Shown here: in pieces, positions 45,728 to 54,019 of the stretch
How the letters are laid out: every line of letters begins with the position of its first letter
Numbering within the stretch: position 1 is the stretch's first letter
Assembly (NCBI RefSeq): GCF_902859805.1
Contig: NZ_CADIKC010000002.1
Span: forward strand, 764,730-828,729
From: Paraburkholderia sediminicola
GTDB taxonomy: Bacteria > Pseudomonadota > Gammaproteobacteria > Burkholderiales > Burkholderiaceae
Direction of reading: 5' to 3'
Length of the DNA: 64,000 nt
The notes under the pieces: model-generated
The model's database searches: none
What the model was told of the DNA's origin: nothing
What the model saw: only the letters and a program-made list of their open reading frames with translations
Program-made: the position numbers and the translations under genes

Positions 45728-47212
45728 GTGAATTTCGATCAACTCGATCAAGAGATTGCCGTACGGATCGAAACATACCGCGATGTATGTGTCCACCTGA
45801 GCGACCGGTTATGGGACCTCGCTGAAACTGCCTATGCAGAGTACGAATCGGCGGAACTGCAAATCCGCGAACTCGAACGGCATGGCTTCCGGATCACACG
45901 GGAAGTGGCGGGCATCCCTACTGCGTTTGTCGCCGAAGCCGGCAATGGCGGGCCTGTCATCGGTTTTCTCGGCGAGTACGACGCGTTGCCTCACCTCAGC
46001 CAGGTCGCCAACTCCGCCACCCGGCAACCGGCACAAGACGCCGGCAGCGGACACGGTTGTGGCCACAATCTGCTCGGCGGCGCGGCACTGATGTCTGCGT
46101 TCGCCATCAAGGACTGGCTCCATGCGTCCGGGCGCGCGGGCCGGGTTCGCTATTACGGCTGTCCCGCCGAAGAAGGCGGCGCCGGAAAGACGTTCATGAC
46201 ACGAGCCGGTGCATTCGCCGATCTCGACACCGCGCTCACCTGGCATCCTGCGAGCATCCTCGCCATCGATGCGATGACAACCCTTGCGACGCTTCACGCG
46301 CGCTTCACGTTCAGCGGCGTCGCCGCACATGCGGCGGCCGCGCCTCACCTGGGGCGCAGCGCACTCGACGCCGTCACGCTGATGAATGTCGCCGCCAACT
46401 ATCTGCGCGAGCACATACCGAGCGACGCCCGCCTTCACTATGCGCTGCACGACACGGGAGGGTCGGCGCCCAACGTGGTTCAGGCTCGCGCCGAGGTCGT
46501 CTATCAATTGCGCGCACCGGAACTCGCCACGATCCATTCGCTGCTCGAACGGCTGCGCAAAATCGCGGACGGCGCCGCAATGATGACCGACACCACCGTC
46601 GTGTCTCGCGTAGAGAAAGCAATGTCGAATATGAAGCCCAACAAGGTGCTATCCGAGCTGATGTACAAGCGCATGCTCGCGATCGGTCCAACGCCGTTCG
46701 ACACCGTCGATCACGATTTTGCGGCACGCATGCACGCCGCCATTACACCCGCCGAAGCAAAGGACAGCCTGTCGATCTTCGGCGCCCATCGGCTGGTGGG
46801 CGTTCTGCATGACGGGGTCCTGCCCGCTGAGTCGATGCCATCGCTGTTGCCGGCGTCGACCGACGTGGGGGATGTCAGCTGGGTCGTGCCGACTGCGCGC
46901 TGTCTCGGAGCCTGTTTCGCGCTGGGCACGCCGTTCCATTCCTGGCAGTTGGTCGCACAAGGCAAATCGTCGATTGCGCACAAGGGCATGCTGCAGGTTG
47001 CCAAGGTGATGGCTGCCACTGCCGCCGCGCTCTATGCGAGCCCTTCATTGCTCGAAGAGGCCAAGGCGGAATTGCGTGAGCAATCAGCCGGTGAAACCTA
47101 CATCTGCCCCATTCCGGACAACGTGCCTCCTCCCATCGCCAAAGAAAGCCGGACACAAAGAGGCTCGGTTCGAGGCGCATTTCCAGGCCAATACGCAGGG
47201 GGTAACGCGTGA
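45728..47212 (+). CDS. M20 amidohydrolase, AbgB type (copy 2)
   Basis: A 494-residue zinc amidohydrolase similar to its neighbours at 47212 and 41475. It has 'GSGHGCGHNLLGGAALMSAF', 'YGCPAEEGGAGKTFMTRAGA', 'LTWHPAS' and 'STDVGDVSWVVPTARCLG'. I prefer GTG 45728 because GGAGAAC sits in front of it and the resulting length matches copy 3 (495 residues); ATG 45662 would add 22 residues. The very long open frame to 44846 is a shadow of the transporter gene. It overlaps copy 3 as TGATG. Confidence 0.85.
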   Translation: MNFDQLDQEIAVRIETYRDVCVHLSDRLWDLAETAYAEYESAELQIRELERHGFRITREVAGIPTAFVAEAGNGGPVIGFLGEYDALPHLSQVANSATRQPAQDAGSGHGCGHNLLGGAALMSAFAIKDWLHASGRAGRVRYYGCPAEEGGAGKTFMTRAGAFADLDTALTWHPASILAIDAMTTLATLHARFTFSGVAAHAAAAPHLGRSALDAVTLMNVAANYLREHIPSDARLHYALHDTGGSAPNVVQARAEVVYQLRAPELATIHSLLERLRKIADGAAMMTDTTVVSRVEKAMSNMKPNKVLSELMYKRMLAIGPTPFDTVDHDFAARMHAAITPAEAKDSLSIFGAHRLVGVLHDGVLPAESMPSLLPASTDVGDVSWVVPTARCLGACFALGTPFHSWQLVAQGKSSIAHKGMLQVAKVMAATAAALYASPSLLEEAKAELREQSAGETYICPIPDNVPPPIAKESRTQRGSVRGAFPGQYAGGNA

Positions 47213-48699
47213 TGAAGCGCGAAGATAACCAGCGAGTCGGATTCATCGAGCAACTCGTCGAAGCAAAACGTGACGACTATATTCGCCTTGCGGATCAGAT
47301 CTGGGATCTTGCCGAGACTCGCTGGGAAGAATATCGCTCGGTCGAAGCGCAGATCGAGATACTTGAACGCGAAGGATTTCGGATCACGAGAAACCTGGGC
47401 GGTCTGCCCACGGCGTTCGTCGCGGAAGCCGGGAATGAAGGACCCGTCGCCGGCTTCCTGGGCGAATACGACGCGTTGTCGAACATGAGCCAGCAAGCCG
47501 CGGCCGTTGAAGCGTGCCCCGTATGCGCTGGAGGTAACGGACACGGATGCGGCCATCATCTGCTTGGTGTCGGAGCGATGCTGGCGGCAGTTGCCACGCG
47601 CGACTACCTCGTTTCTCAGGATTTGCCTGGAATCGTCCGTTACTTCGGATGCCCTGCCGAAGAAGGTGGCGCTGGCAAGACCTACATGGCTCGCGAAGGA
47701 GTCTTCGATGCAATCGACTTCGCTTTGACCTGGCATCCAGGCCCTTTCTCGGGCATTTTCAAGTACAAATCGCTGGCGGTGATGCAGGCATTTTTCCGCT
47801 TCTCCGGCGTGGCCTCGCACGCAGCGGCTTCGCCTCATCTCGGGCGCAGCGCGCTCGATGCGGTTGAACTGATGAATGTCGGCGTGAATTTCCTGCGCGA
47901 ACATATGCCCGCCGAGGCTCGCGTCCATTACGCGATCACCGATGCCGGCGGCCTCGCTGCAAACGTTGTTCAGGCCCGTGCCGAAGTGCTGTACGTGGTC
48001 CGCGCGCCGAACATCGAGCAGGCGTGGGCGCTATTCGAGCGCGTTCGGCGAATCGGCGCGGGCGCTGCGCTGATGACCGAAACAACCGTTGAGGTCGAAG
48101 TCGATCGCGCATGTTCGGACGTCCTGCGCAACGAAACGATCGAAGCCTTGATCATGGCGAACCTCGAGCGTTTCGGTGCTCCTCCCTTCGATCAGTCCGA
48201 TCGCGATTTCGTCACGCGGCTCGCAGGAAACATCAGCGCGGGTGATTTGCAGGAATGTCTCGACGCTTATCGAGGACCGGCCGATGCCCATGGACTCGCC
48301 GACACGCCGCTTCCATTGAACGAAGACCCCGGCTCGTTGACCGGATCGAGCGATGTGGGAGACGTGAGCTGGGTGGTGCCGACAACCCAGTACCTCGGCG
48401 CCTGTTACGCAGTGGGAACCAACATGCACACGTGGCAACTGGTGTCGCAGGGAAAACTGCCCGCCGCACACAAAGGAATGCTGCACGCGGCAAAGGTACT
48501 CGCGGCGACCGCGCTGGATCTGCTGACGGAGCCGTCGCTTATCGATGCAGTTCAGGCAGAACATGCGCGCCGTACCGGCGGACGTTCCTATGTCTGCCCT
48601 ATTCCGGAATCGGTGCTCGCGCCGCCGCTGCGTAAAAAGAACGGAAAAGGGAAACCTGACCTGGCGCCCAACCGCACTCCTTTCACGCAATTGACCTGA
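47212..48699 (+). CDS. M20 amidohydrolase, AbgB type (copy 3)
   Basis: A 495-residue paralogue of the preceding gene, with 'NGHGCGHHLLGVGAMLAAVA', 'FGCPAEEGGAGKTYMAREGV', 'LTWHPGP' and 'GSSDVGDVSWVVPTTQYLGA'. The ATG at 47212 overlaps the upstream stop; a GTG one codon earlier is also possible. Tandem AbgB-like copies might form a heteromer or split two related substrates. A 3-base gap separates it from the EthD-like gene. Confidence 0.9.
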   Translation: MKREDNQRVGFIEQLVEAKRDDYIRLADQIWDLAETRWEEYRSVEAQIEILEREGFRITRNLGGLPTAFVAEAGNEGPVAGFLGEYDALSNMSQQAAAVEACPVCAGGNGHGCGHHLLGVGAMLAAVATRDYLVSQDLPGIVRYFGCPAEEGGAGKTYMAREGVFDAIDFALTWHPGPFSGIFKYKSLAVMQAFFRFSGVASHAAASPHLGRSALDAVELMNVGVNFLREHMPAEARVHYAITDAGGLAANVVQARAEVLYVVRAPNIEQAWALFERVRRIGAGAALMTETTVEVEVDRACSDVLRNETIEALIMANLERFGAPPFDQSDRDFVTRLAGNISAGDLQECLDAYRGPADAHGLADTPLPLNEDPGSLTGSSDVGDVSWVVPTTQYLGACYAVGTNMHTWQLVSQGKLPAAHKGMLHAAKVLAATALDLLTEPSLIDAVQAEHARRTGGRSYVCPIPESVLAPPLRKKNGKGKPDLAPNRTPFTQLT

Positions 48700-48702
48700 C
48701 CC

Positions 48703-49410
48703 ATGACATTTTCTTATTTCATCACGGCGACTAACGAGCACGACCCGCATGCGCGGGTAAGCACTACACATTGCCGGCTCATTCAGGAAGCGATCCGTGC
48801 GACGCCTGACTTGATGAAGGCCGAGCTTTATACGCCAGCCCAGATCACGACTTATCACGACGACGGGCCTTCGCCCCTGCTCGCGCTGCGGCTCGAGTTC
48901 GCCAGCATCGAGGCACTCGAGTCACAACTCACCGAGGGCGGACTTCTCTGGCGGCTTGCGCAATCGGATGACTGGCTCGCGCCGGGCGCAAGCCTGGTCA
49001 CGCATCAAGCCATGCTAACCCGAACGTTTCTGCCGCTCACGAGCACGACTGCTGAACCGGCGTTGTGCAGCTATCTCGTGCATTACCCGGGCGCTGCGGA
49101 AAACTTCAACGACTGGCTTTCCTACTACGTCGCACATCATCCTCAGATCATGCTCGACTACCCGCACGTCCGGCAGGTCAACGTATTCACCCGGGTCGAC
49201 TGGTGTGATTCGATGCCATGGACGCGCGTGAACTACATGCAGCGAAACATGCTGACCTTCCCGTCATCGCAATTACTCGCCGAGGCGCTGACATCTCCCG
49301 TCCGTGCGCGAATGCGAGAAGACAATGGTCGGTTTCCGGCGTTCTCGGGACAAGCTTGCCACTACCCGATGCTCACCAACGTAATCGCTCCTGACAACAA
49401 GAAGTCTTAG
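48703..49410 (+). CDS. Two-domain EthD-like protein (copy A)
   Basis: A 235-residue protein that I read as two dimeric alpha/beta-barrel (EthD/ferredoxin-like) halves: residues 1-85 with 'ELYTPAQ' and 'DDGPSPLLALRLEF', and 120-220 with 'SYLVHYPGAAENFNDWLSYY', 'HHPQIM' and 'FPSSQLLAEALTSPVRARM'. It is a clear paralogue of the gene at 50866-51573. EthD-like proteins are common accessory factors in aromatic and quinone catabolism, but their reactions are mostly unknown. It follows M20 copy 3 with a 3-base gap, so it shares that operon. Confidence 0.7.
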   Translation: MTFSYFITATNEHDPHARVSTTHCRLIQEAIRATPDLMKAELYTPAQITTYHDDGPSPLLALRLEFASIEALESQLTEGGLLWRLAQSDDWLAPGASLVTHQAMLTRTFLPLTSTTAEPALCSYLVHYPGAAENFNDWLSYYVAHHPQIMLDYPHVRQVNVFTRVDWCDSMPWTRVNYMQRNMLTFPSSQLLAEALTSPVRARMREDNGRFPAFSGQACHYPMLTNVIAPDNKKS

Positions 49411-49597
49411 ACAAATAAAAGGAGAAAGACAAACCAGATAAGTCTTCATTTGCTGCCTCATATCACACGCTTCAATATTAGTAATACTTAATAAAAATAG
49501 TCAATCAGGTTTGGAAAGCAACTTCGTCAACGAATCGCCTCGAAAAATCGAACACCACTAACAAAATTTCAGGCGATCTACGCAGCACTTTAAGAGG

Positions 49598-50728
49598 ATG
49601 TTTAAAATGTGTAGGAAAGTTCTAGTCACGGCTACCCTGCTTGGCTCCATCGCAGGCACCGCACACGCGCAAAGCAGCGTAACCCTCTATGGGCTCGTCG
49701 ATTCGGCAATTGGCTACACGAGCAACCAGGGTTCGACCAACGGCCATATCAATCACGGCATTCAGGCGCTGCCCGGCGCCATGTCGGCGAACCGGTGGGG
49801 CTTGCTCGGCTTCGAAGACCTCGGCGGCGGTACGCAAGCCACCTTCAGGCTCGAAAACGGCTTCAACATTCAGAATGGCGCGCTCGGACAAGGCGGCCGG
49901 ATGTTCGGCCGCAGCGCGTACGTGGGCCTCGTCAACAACCGTTGGGGAGCCATAACGGCGGGTCGCCAGTACATGCCGTTCCAGGAAGATGTGGGCAACG
50001 AAATGGCCGCCCTCTACATGTCCGGCTATACGTTCCATCCGTATGACAGCGACGACATGAACTGTACGTTCCGGCCCAACAATGCAGTCAAGTACACGAC
50101 ACCTACCATCGCCGGTTTCACCGCGAAGGTCCTGTATGCGTTTTCGAACCTCGCCGGCCAGATCAATACCAACCGCCTGTGGAGTGGCAGCGCCGACTAT
50201 GTGAACGGTCCGGTCCACCTCGACGCGGGCTTCTTTACGGTCAATCAGCCAGGCTACGGCACAGCCGGTGCGGAAGCGTCGGATAACACGTATGGCGCGC
50301 TTCCAACGATTGCCGCGGGCGGCATTGCGAAGCACACGGTATGGGGCGCCGGTGGCACGTATACATTCGGCGCGCTGCTCGCGAGCGTCATCTATACGCA
50401 TGCGGCCTTCGACGCGACCATTGGCGGCACGCTGAAGTTCAACAACTACGAGACGAGCCTACGCTATCAACTGACGCCCGCCACGGTGCTAACTGCGGCC
50501 TATCTCTACACCACTCAGAGAAGCACCGTTGCCGCCGGCGGGAATACGCATTACAACCAGGGCGCAGTAGGGGTTAACTATTTCCTGTCGAAGACAGTCG
50601 ACCTGTACAGCAACCTTGTCTACCAAAGGGCCGCAGGTACGGCTCACGCGTGGATTCTCAACGGAACGGCGATGTCCAGCAACAACAGCCAGTTCATGGC
50701 TCTAGTCGGGATCCGGAAGAAGTTCTAG
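49598..50728 (+). CDS. Gram-negative general porin (Burkholderia type)
   Basis: A 376-residue outer-membrane porin with a signal peptide ending 'AGTAHA' and mature start 'QSSVTLYGLVDSAIGYTSNQ'. It carries 'ANRWGLLGFEDLGGGTQATF' and ends 'ALVGIRKKF'. An AAGAGG ribosome site precedes ATG 49598; another in-frame ATG lies three codons in. The 187 bases upstream are AT-rich and probably hold its own promoter. Confidence 0.93.
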   Translation: MFKMCRKVLVTATLLGSIAGTAHAQSSVTLYGLVDSAIGYTSNQGSTNGHINHGIQALPGAMSANRWGLLGFEDLGGGTQATFRLENGFNIQNGALGQGGRMFGRSAYVGLVNNRWGAITAGRQYMPFQEDVGNEMAALYMSGYTFHPYDSDDMNCTFRPNNAVKYTTPTIAGFTAKVLYAFSNLAGQINTNRLWSGSADYVNGPVHLDAGFFTVNQPGYGTAGAEASDNTYGALPTIAAGGIAKHTVWGAGGTYTFGALLASVIYTHAAFDATIGGTLKFNNYETSLRYQLTPATVLTAAYLYTTQRSTVAAGGNTHYNQGAVGVNYFLSKTVDLYSNLVYQRAAGTAHAWILNGTAMSSNNSQFMALVGIRKKF

Positions 50729-50865
50729 CAACCCTCAATTCGAAACAACGGCAATGTGTGCTGGAGGATGCGCGAACGGGTCGAGGCGCATTCCGGCAGC
50801 ACGCATCGCGGCGCAACCTGAAATAGTGAGTGGCACGCGTTTTTAACGGCACTCACGGTGTCGCC

Positions 50866-51573
50866 TTAACGGGCCTCACCAAAGAAGGTTCTTGCCGACA
50901 TAGGATGATGGATATTGCTCCCTTCGAACGGCGGGAATTTCTCGAAATCTGCCCGCATCTGATGTCTTACCGGCGAATTCATGGCACGGGTAATCGCCTC
51001 GGCGCTATCGAACATCAGCTTGTTACGTTGCATGTAGTGAACCTTGCGCCACGGCATGGCATCGACCCAATCGACCCGCGTGAAAATCTCGATCTCGCGC
51101 ACACCGTCGAAGAACTTCATGATTTGCGGGTGGTGAGCCAGATAGTAAGTGAGCCACTCGTCGAAGTTTTCAGCGTGCCCCGGATAATGAACCAGGAACT
51201 GGCAGGGAAGCGCGCCATCCGGCACCTTGGCCTCAGGATCAAGCACCGGATAGGGCCGGCGCGCCATGACCTGCTGTTCGACTGCAGACGGCTTCAGACT
51301 TTCGAATTCCGTACGAGCGATCTGCTGCAGGTGACCGTCGGCGGATATTGCAGCTTCGAGCTCTGCAAGCTTTTCGAAGTCGAGCTGGAACGCGAAAATC
51401 GGCGACGGGCCGTCGTTCGTGTAAAAGTCTTGCGCGCTTTGCGGCGTGTATAAGCGCGCGCGGCTCATGGCAGGCGTGGCCCGAATGCAATCAGTGATGG
51501 ATTGCAAATCTGCGTCGCTAATACGCGCATTCGCGTCGGGGTGCGTAAACGTTACGAGGTAGGAAAATTGCAT
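50866..51573 (-). CDS. Two-domain EthD-like protein (copy B)
   Basis: A 235-residue paralogue of 48703-49410 with the same two-half layout: 'RLYTPQSAQDFYTNDGPSPI' in the first half, and 'FLVHYPGHAENFDEWLTYYL', 'HHPQIM' and 'VHYMQRNKLMFDSAEAI' in the second. It is the last gene of the Rieske oxygenase operon, 45 bases after the asparaginase-like gene. It might be an isomerase, hydratase or stress-type monooxygenase in that pathway. The sequence does not decide. Confidence 0.7.
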   Translation of the reverse strand: MQFSYLVTFTHPDANARISDADLQSITDCIRATPAMSRARLYTPQSAQDFYTNDGPSPIFAFQLDFEKLAELEAAISADGHLQQIARTEFESLKPSAVEQQVMARRPYPVLDPEAKVPDGALPCQFLVHYPGHAENFDEWLTYYLAHHPQIMKFFDGVREIEIFTRVDWVDAMPWRKVHYMQRNKLMFDSAEAITRAMNSPVRHQMRADFEKFPPFEGSNIHHPMSARTFFGEAR

Positions 51574-51618
51574 GATTGCCTGAACGTAGGTGTTGTACGT
51601 GGGAAAGAGAACGCGTCG

Positions 51619-52716
51619 TCATAGGTCAAGCAGACAGGCCTGCAAGCGTTCGACATTGACGCTCGCCGCCCGCTCAGACGCAACCCCGTCCGAATGATCC
51701 ACGGCCAGCGCAAGCATCAGCGCAATGCGCAGCTTCGCGGGCGCCAGATCGCCACCGACCAGTATTCCGTCAACCGTGAGAAAACGCTGCACCGGTACGA
51801 CACCGCGCGGTGCACGCGTCGCCTGAACGACCGCCACACCCGCCTGCACAGCGTCCCGGAGAGCACGCATCTCGCCGGCGGCCGGCCGCCCAGGCGCAAG
51901 CCCCGCGCAGACAATGCCACGGGCTCCCGCCGAAACAAAGGCGTCGATCGCCGTGCCGTCGGCGCCTGCATAGGATGTCACGATATCGACCCGCGGCAGT
52001 GTGAACGCGTGCGCGCCGGCGTGATCGAGCACCGAGCCAAATGCCGGATTCCGCTGCCCGTCACGAAACACGCGACGGCGCCACACCACGCTGACGTCGG
52101 CGTCGATCCGGCCGAGTGGCCCGTAAGGCGGCGCTTCAAATGCAGCAAGCTCGAAACTGGCCGCCTTCGTCACGTCCCGTGCAGCGAAAAACAATCCACC
52201 CATCGTCACCAGCACGCCGGCGCCGCGCGAGGCCGACGCCGCTGCGAGCGCGACCGCGCCGCGCAGATTCGCCGCGGCGTCGCTACCGTCTGTATTCGCG
52301 GGACGCTGCGCGCCGGTCAGCACAACGGGTTGCTCGACGGCCAGCACGAGGTCGAGAAACCAGGCGGTCTCCTCAAGCGTCGCCGTGCCGTGCGTGACGA
52401 CAAAACCCGTCAGCAACGGGTCGGCGGCGGCCGTATCGCGAATCAGCACGGCGAGCTCGAGCCAGTCCTTCGGCGTAATTGCTACGCTGCCCAGACTGCG
52501 GAACGGAATCGGCACGACGTCGACGTCCGGCGCGAGTTCACCTAGCCGCGCCAATAGATCGTCGATCGGGTGAATCACGCCGCTATCGGCATATTCAATC
52601 CAGTCGAAGCGGTGGCGGCCATGCATGGCAAAGGTGCCGCCCGTGCCAATCACTGCGATTCGCGGACGCACAAGATCGCGCGACGCAATCCGCGTTTCCA
52701 TGTCATCGTGCTTCAT
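51619..52716 (-). CDS. Asparaginase-family amidohydrolase
   Basis: A 365-residue enzyme of the L-asparaginase/glutaminase fold. The two catalytic threonine motifs are present: 'IAVIGTGGTFAMHG' (first Thr) and 'GFVVTHGTATLEETAWFLDL' (second Thr plus Asp-like region), with 'PVVLTGAQRPANTDGSDAAA' as in true asparaginases. No signal peptide, so cytoplasmic. ATG 52716 overlaps the Rieske ferredoxin stop by 4 bases; the longer frame to 52842 is discarded. Its place inside an oxygenase operon suggests it hydrolyses a pathway amide, not asparagine. That is inference. Confidence 0.85.
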   Translation of the reverse strand: MKHDDMETRIASRDLVRPRIAVIGTGGTFAMHGRHRFDWIEYADSGVIHPIDDLLARLGELAPDVDVVPIPFRSLGSVAITPKDWLELAVLIRDTAAADPLLTGFVVTHGTATLEETAWFLDLVLAVEQPVVLTGAQRPANTDGSDAAANLRGAVALAAASASRGAGVLVTMGGLFFAARDVTKAASFELAAFEAPPYGPLGRIDADVSVVWRRRVFRDGQRNPAFGSVLDHAGAHAFTLPRVDIVTSYAGADGTAIDAFVSAGARGIVCAGLAPGRPAAGEMRALRDAVQAGVAVVQATRAPRGVVPVQRFLTVDGILVGGDLAPAKLRIALMLALAVDHSDGVASERAASVNVERLQACLLDL

Positions 52717-53084
52717 GCTTGCAGACGAACGAACAGTTCGCCCTCGACGATTTTCGCCTCGTGGCGGCGAGTATCCCGCGTGATCGGCGCCGACAACGCC
52801 TTGCCCGTGCGCACGTCGACGAGACCGGCATGCAGCGGACATTCGATTTCGTGCCCGTCGAGTTCACCATCGCTCAACAGCGCCGCGCCGTGCGTACAGA
52901 TATCGTCGAGCGCATGCACATCGTCATCGATCAGGAACAGCCCGACCTTGACGCCCTCCAGTTCGATTCCGCGACACGCGCGCGAGCCGAACACCTGCTC
53001 CATCGCCCCCAACCGATACCAGCCGTCATCCTCACGGACGTAGTCGCCTGCGGACGCCACCTTGATCTCATGAATCGCGTTCAT
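52713..53084 (-). CDS. Rieske [2Fe-2S] ferredoxin
   Basis: A 123-residue Rieske protein with Cys63/His65 ('CTHGAALLSDGEL') and Cys82/His85 ('CPLHAG'), the ligands of the cluster. It probably carries electrons from the FAD reductase (55580-56839) to the oxygenase (58018-59346) in a three-component system. It overlaps the PyrD-like gene upstream and the asparaginase-like gene downstream by 4 bases each. Confidence 0.92.
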   Translation of the reverse strand: MNAIHEIKVASAGDYVREDDGWYRLGAMEQVFGSRACRGIELEGVKVGLFLIDDDVHALDDICTHGAALLSDGELDGHEIECPLHAGLVDVRTGKALSAPITRDTRRHEAKIVEGELFVRLQA

Positions 53085-54019
53085 AGGGCCGCCTTCTGTT
53101 GAAGTTTGATGGGTTCATGCATCCGCACCGCGCCGATCAGGTCGGACAGCTTCGATACGCCGTGCCGCTCGCAGTACGCGGTGAGATCCTGGATCAGGCG
53201 CGGCATCGCGGTGGGCGACACGAAGTTGGCCGTGCCGACCTGCACGGCGCGGCAACCGGCCAGCAGGAATTCCAGCGCATCGGCTGCGGTGCCGATGCCA
53301 CCGCATCCGATCACCGGAATCTTCACGGCCTGCACACACTGGTACGCGATGCGCAGCATGATCGGGCGGGTTGCCGCGCCGGTCAGTCCGCCCATCACAT
53401 TCGCGACACGCGGCCGGAACGTTTCGACGTCGATCGCCATCGCCAGAATCGCGTTGCTGACGACAAGCGCCTCCGCGCCCGCCTGTTCCGCGGCCAGCGC
53501 AACCTCGACCACATTGCCCGCATTCGGCGTCATCTTGGCCCAGACCGGCAGGCCGCACGCTTCTCTCATCGCCTTGACGACCTGGTAAGTCGCCTCCGGA
53601 TCCATGCCGAACGCGCGGCCGTCCTTTTTCAGATTCGGGCACGACACATTCGCCTCGATCGCGGCCACGCCCGGCACCGCGATTTTCGCGGCCAGCGTGC
53701 CGAACTCCTCGATCGTGTTCGCCGAGATGCTTGCGACCAGCGGTGGGGTGTAGCGGCGATAGAACGGAACAGTCTGCTCGATGTAGTAATCGCTACCCTT
53801 GCTCGGAATGCCGATCGAAAACAGCGTGGCGTCGCGAAACTCGGCGACGCGCGGCGGCGGTACGCCTTCGCGGATATCCTGCGTGATCGTCTTCGTGACG
53901 ATCGCGCCGAGGCAGTCGAGGTCGAACACCCGCGAGGTGCCTTCCGCGAAGGTGCCGGACGCGGGCATGACCGGATTGGCAAGCGTGAGCGAGCCGACTT
54001 TGACGCTGAGGTCTACCAT
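53081..54019 (-). CDS. PyrD-like FMN dehydrogenase (class 1B dihydroorotate dehydrogenase family)
   Basis: A 312-residue FMN barrel protein of the class 1B DHOD family. The catalytic-Cys region is kept ('EANVSCPNLKKDGRAFGMDP', Cys127), as are 'PVWAKMTPNAGNVVEVA' and the phosphate-binding 'VIGCGGIGTAADALEFLLAG'. The orotate-binding segment is altered: where family members have a GNPxPR and NAIGLxNPG pattern, this has 'EGVPPPRV' and 'LFSIGIPSKG', losing the Asn that contacts orotate, and the later N-S/T pair is N-A ('SNAILAMAID'). With the PyrK-like neighbour it should form a flavin/iron-sulfur complex for another substrate. ATG 54019 overlaps the PyrK gene by 7 bases. Confidence 0.85.
   Translation of the reverse strand: MVDLSVKVGSLTLANPVMPASGTFAEGTSRVFDLDCLGAIVTKTITQDIREGVPPPRVAEFRDATLFSIGIPSKGSDYYIEQTVPFYRRYTPPLVASISANTIEEFGTLAAKIAVPGVAAIEANVSCPNLKKDGRAFGMDPEATYQVVKAMREACGLPVWAKMTPNAGNVVEVALAAEQAGAEALVVSNAILAMAIDVETFRPRVANVMGGLTGAATRPIMLRIAYQCVQAVKIPVIGCGGIGTAADALEFLLAGCRAVQVGTANFVSPTAMPRLIQDLTAYCERHGVSKLSDLIGAVRMHEPIKLQQKAAL

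Noticed and set aside
44846..47212. A 788-codon frame that could be read as a fusion of an unknown domain to an M20 hydrolase
   Set aside because: The first ~270 codons are a different-frame reading of the MHS transporter gene. The hydrolase starts at 45728 with a ribosome site and the length of its paralogue.
50826..50856. GTGAGTG/CACTCAC inverted repeat between the convergent porin and EthD-like genes
   Set aside because: Only a 7-bp stem with a long loop and no T-run. It may be a terminator but support is too weak.
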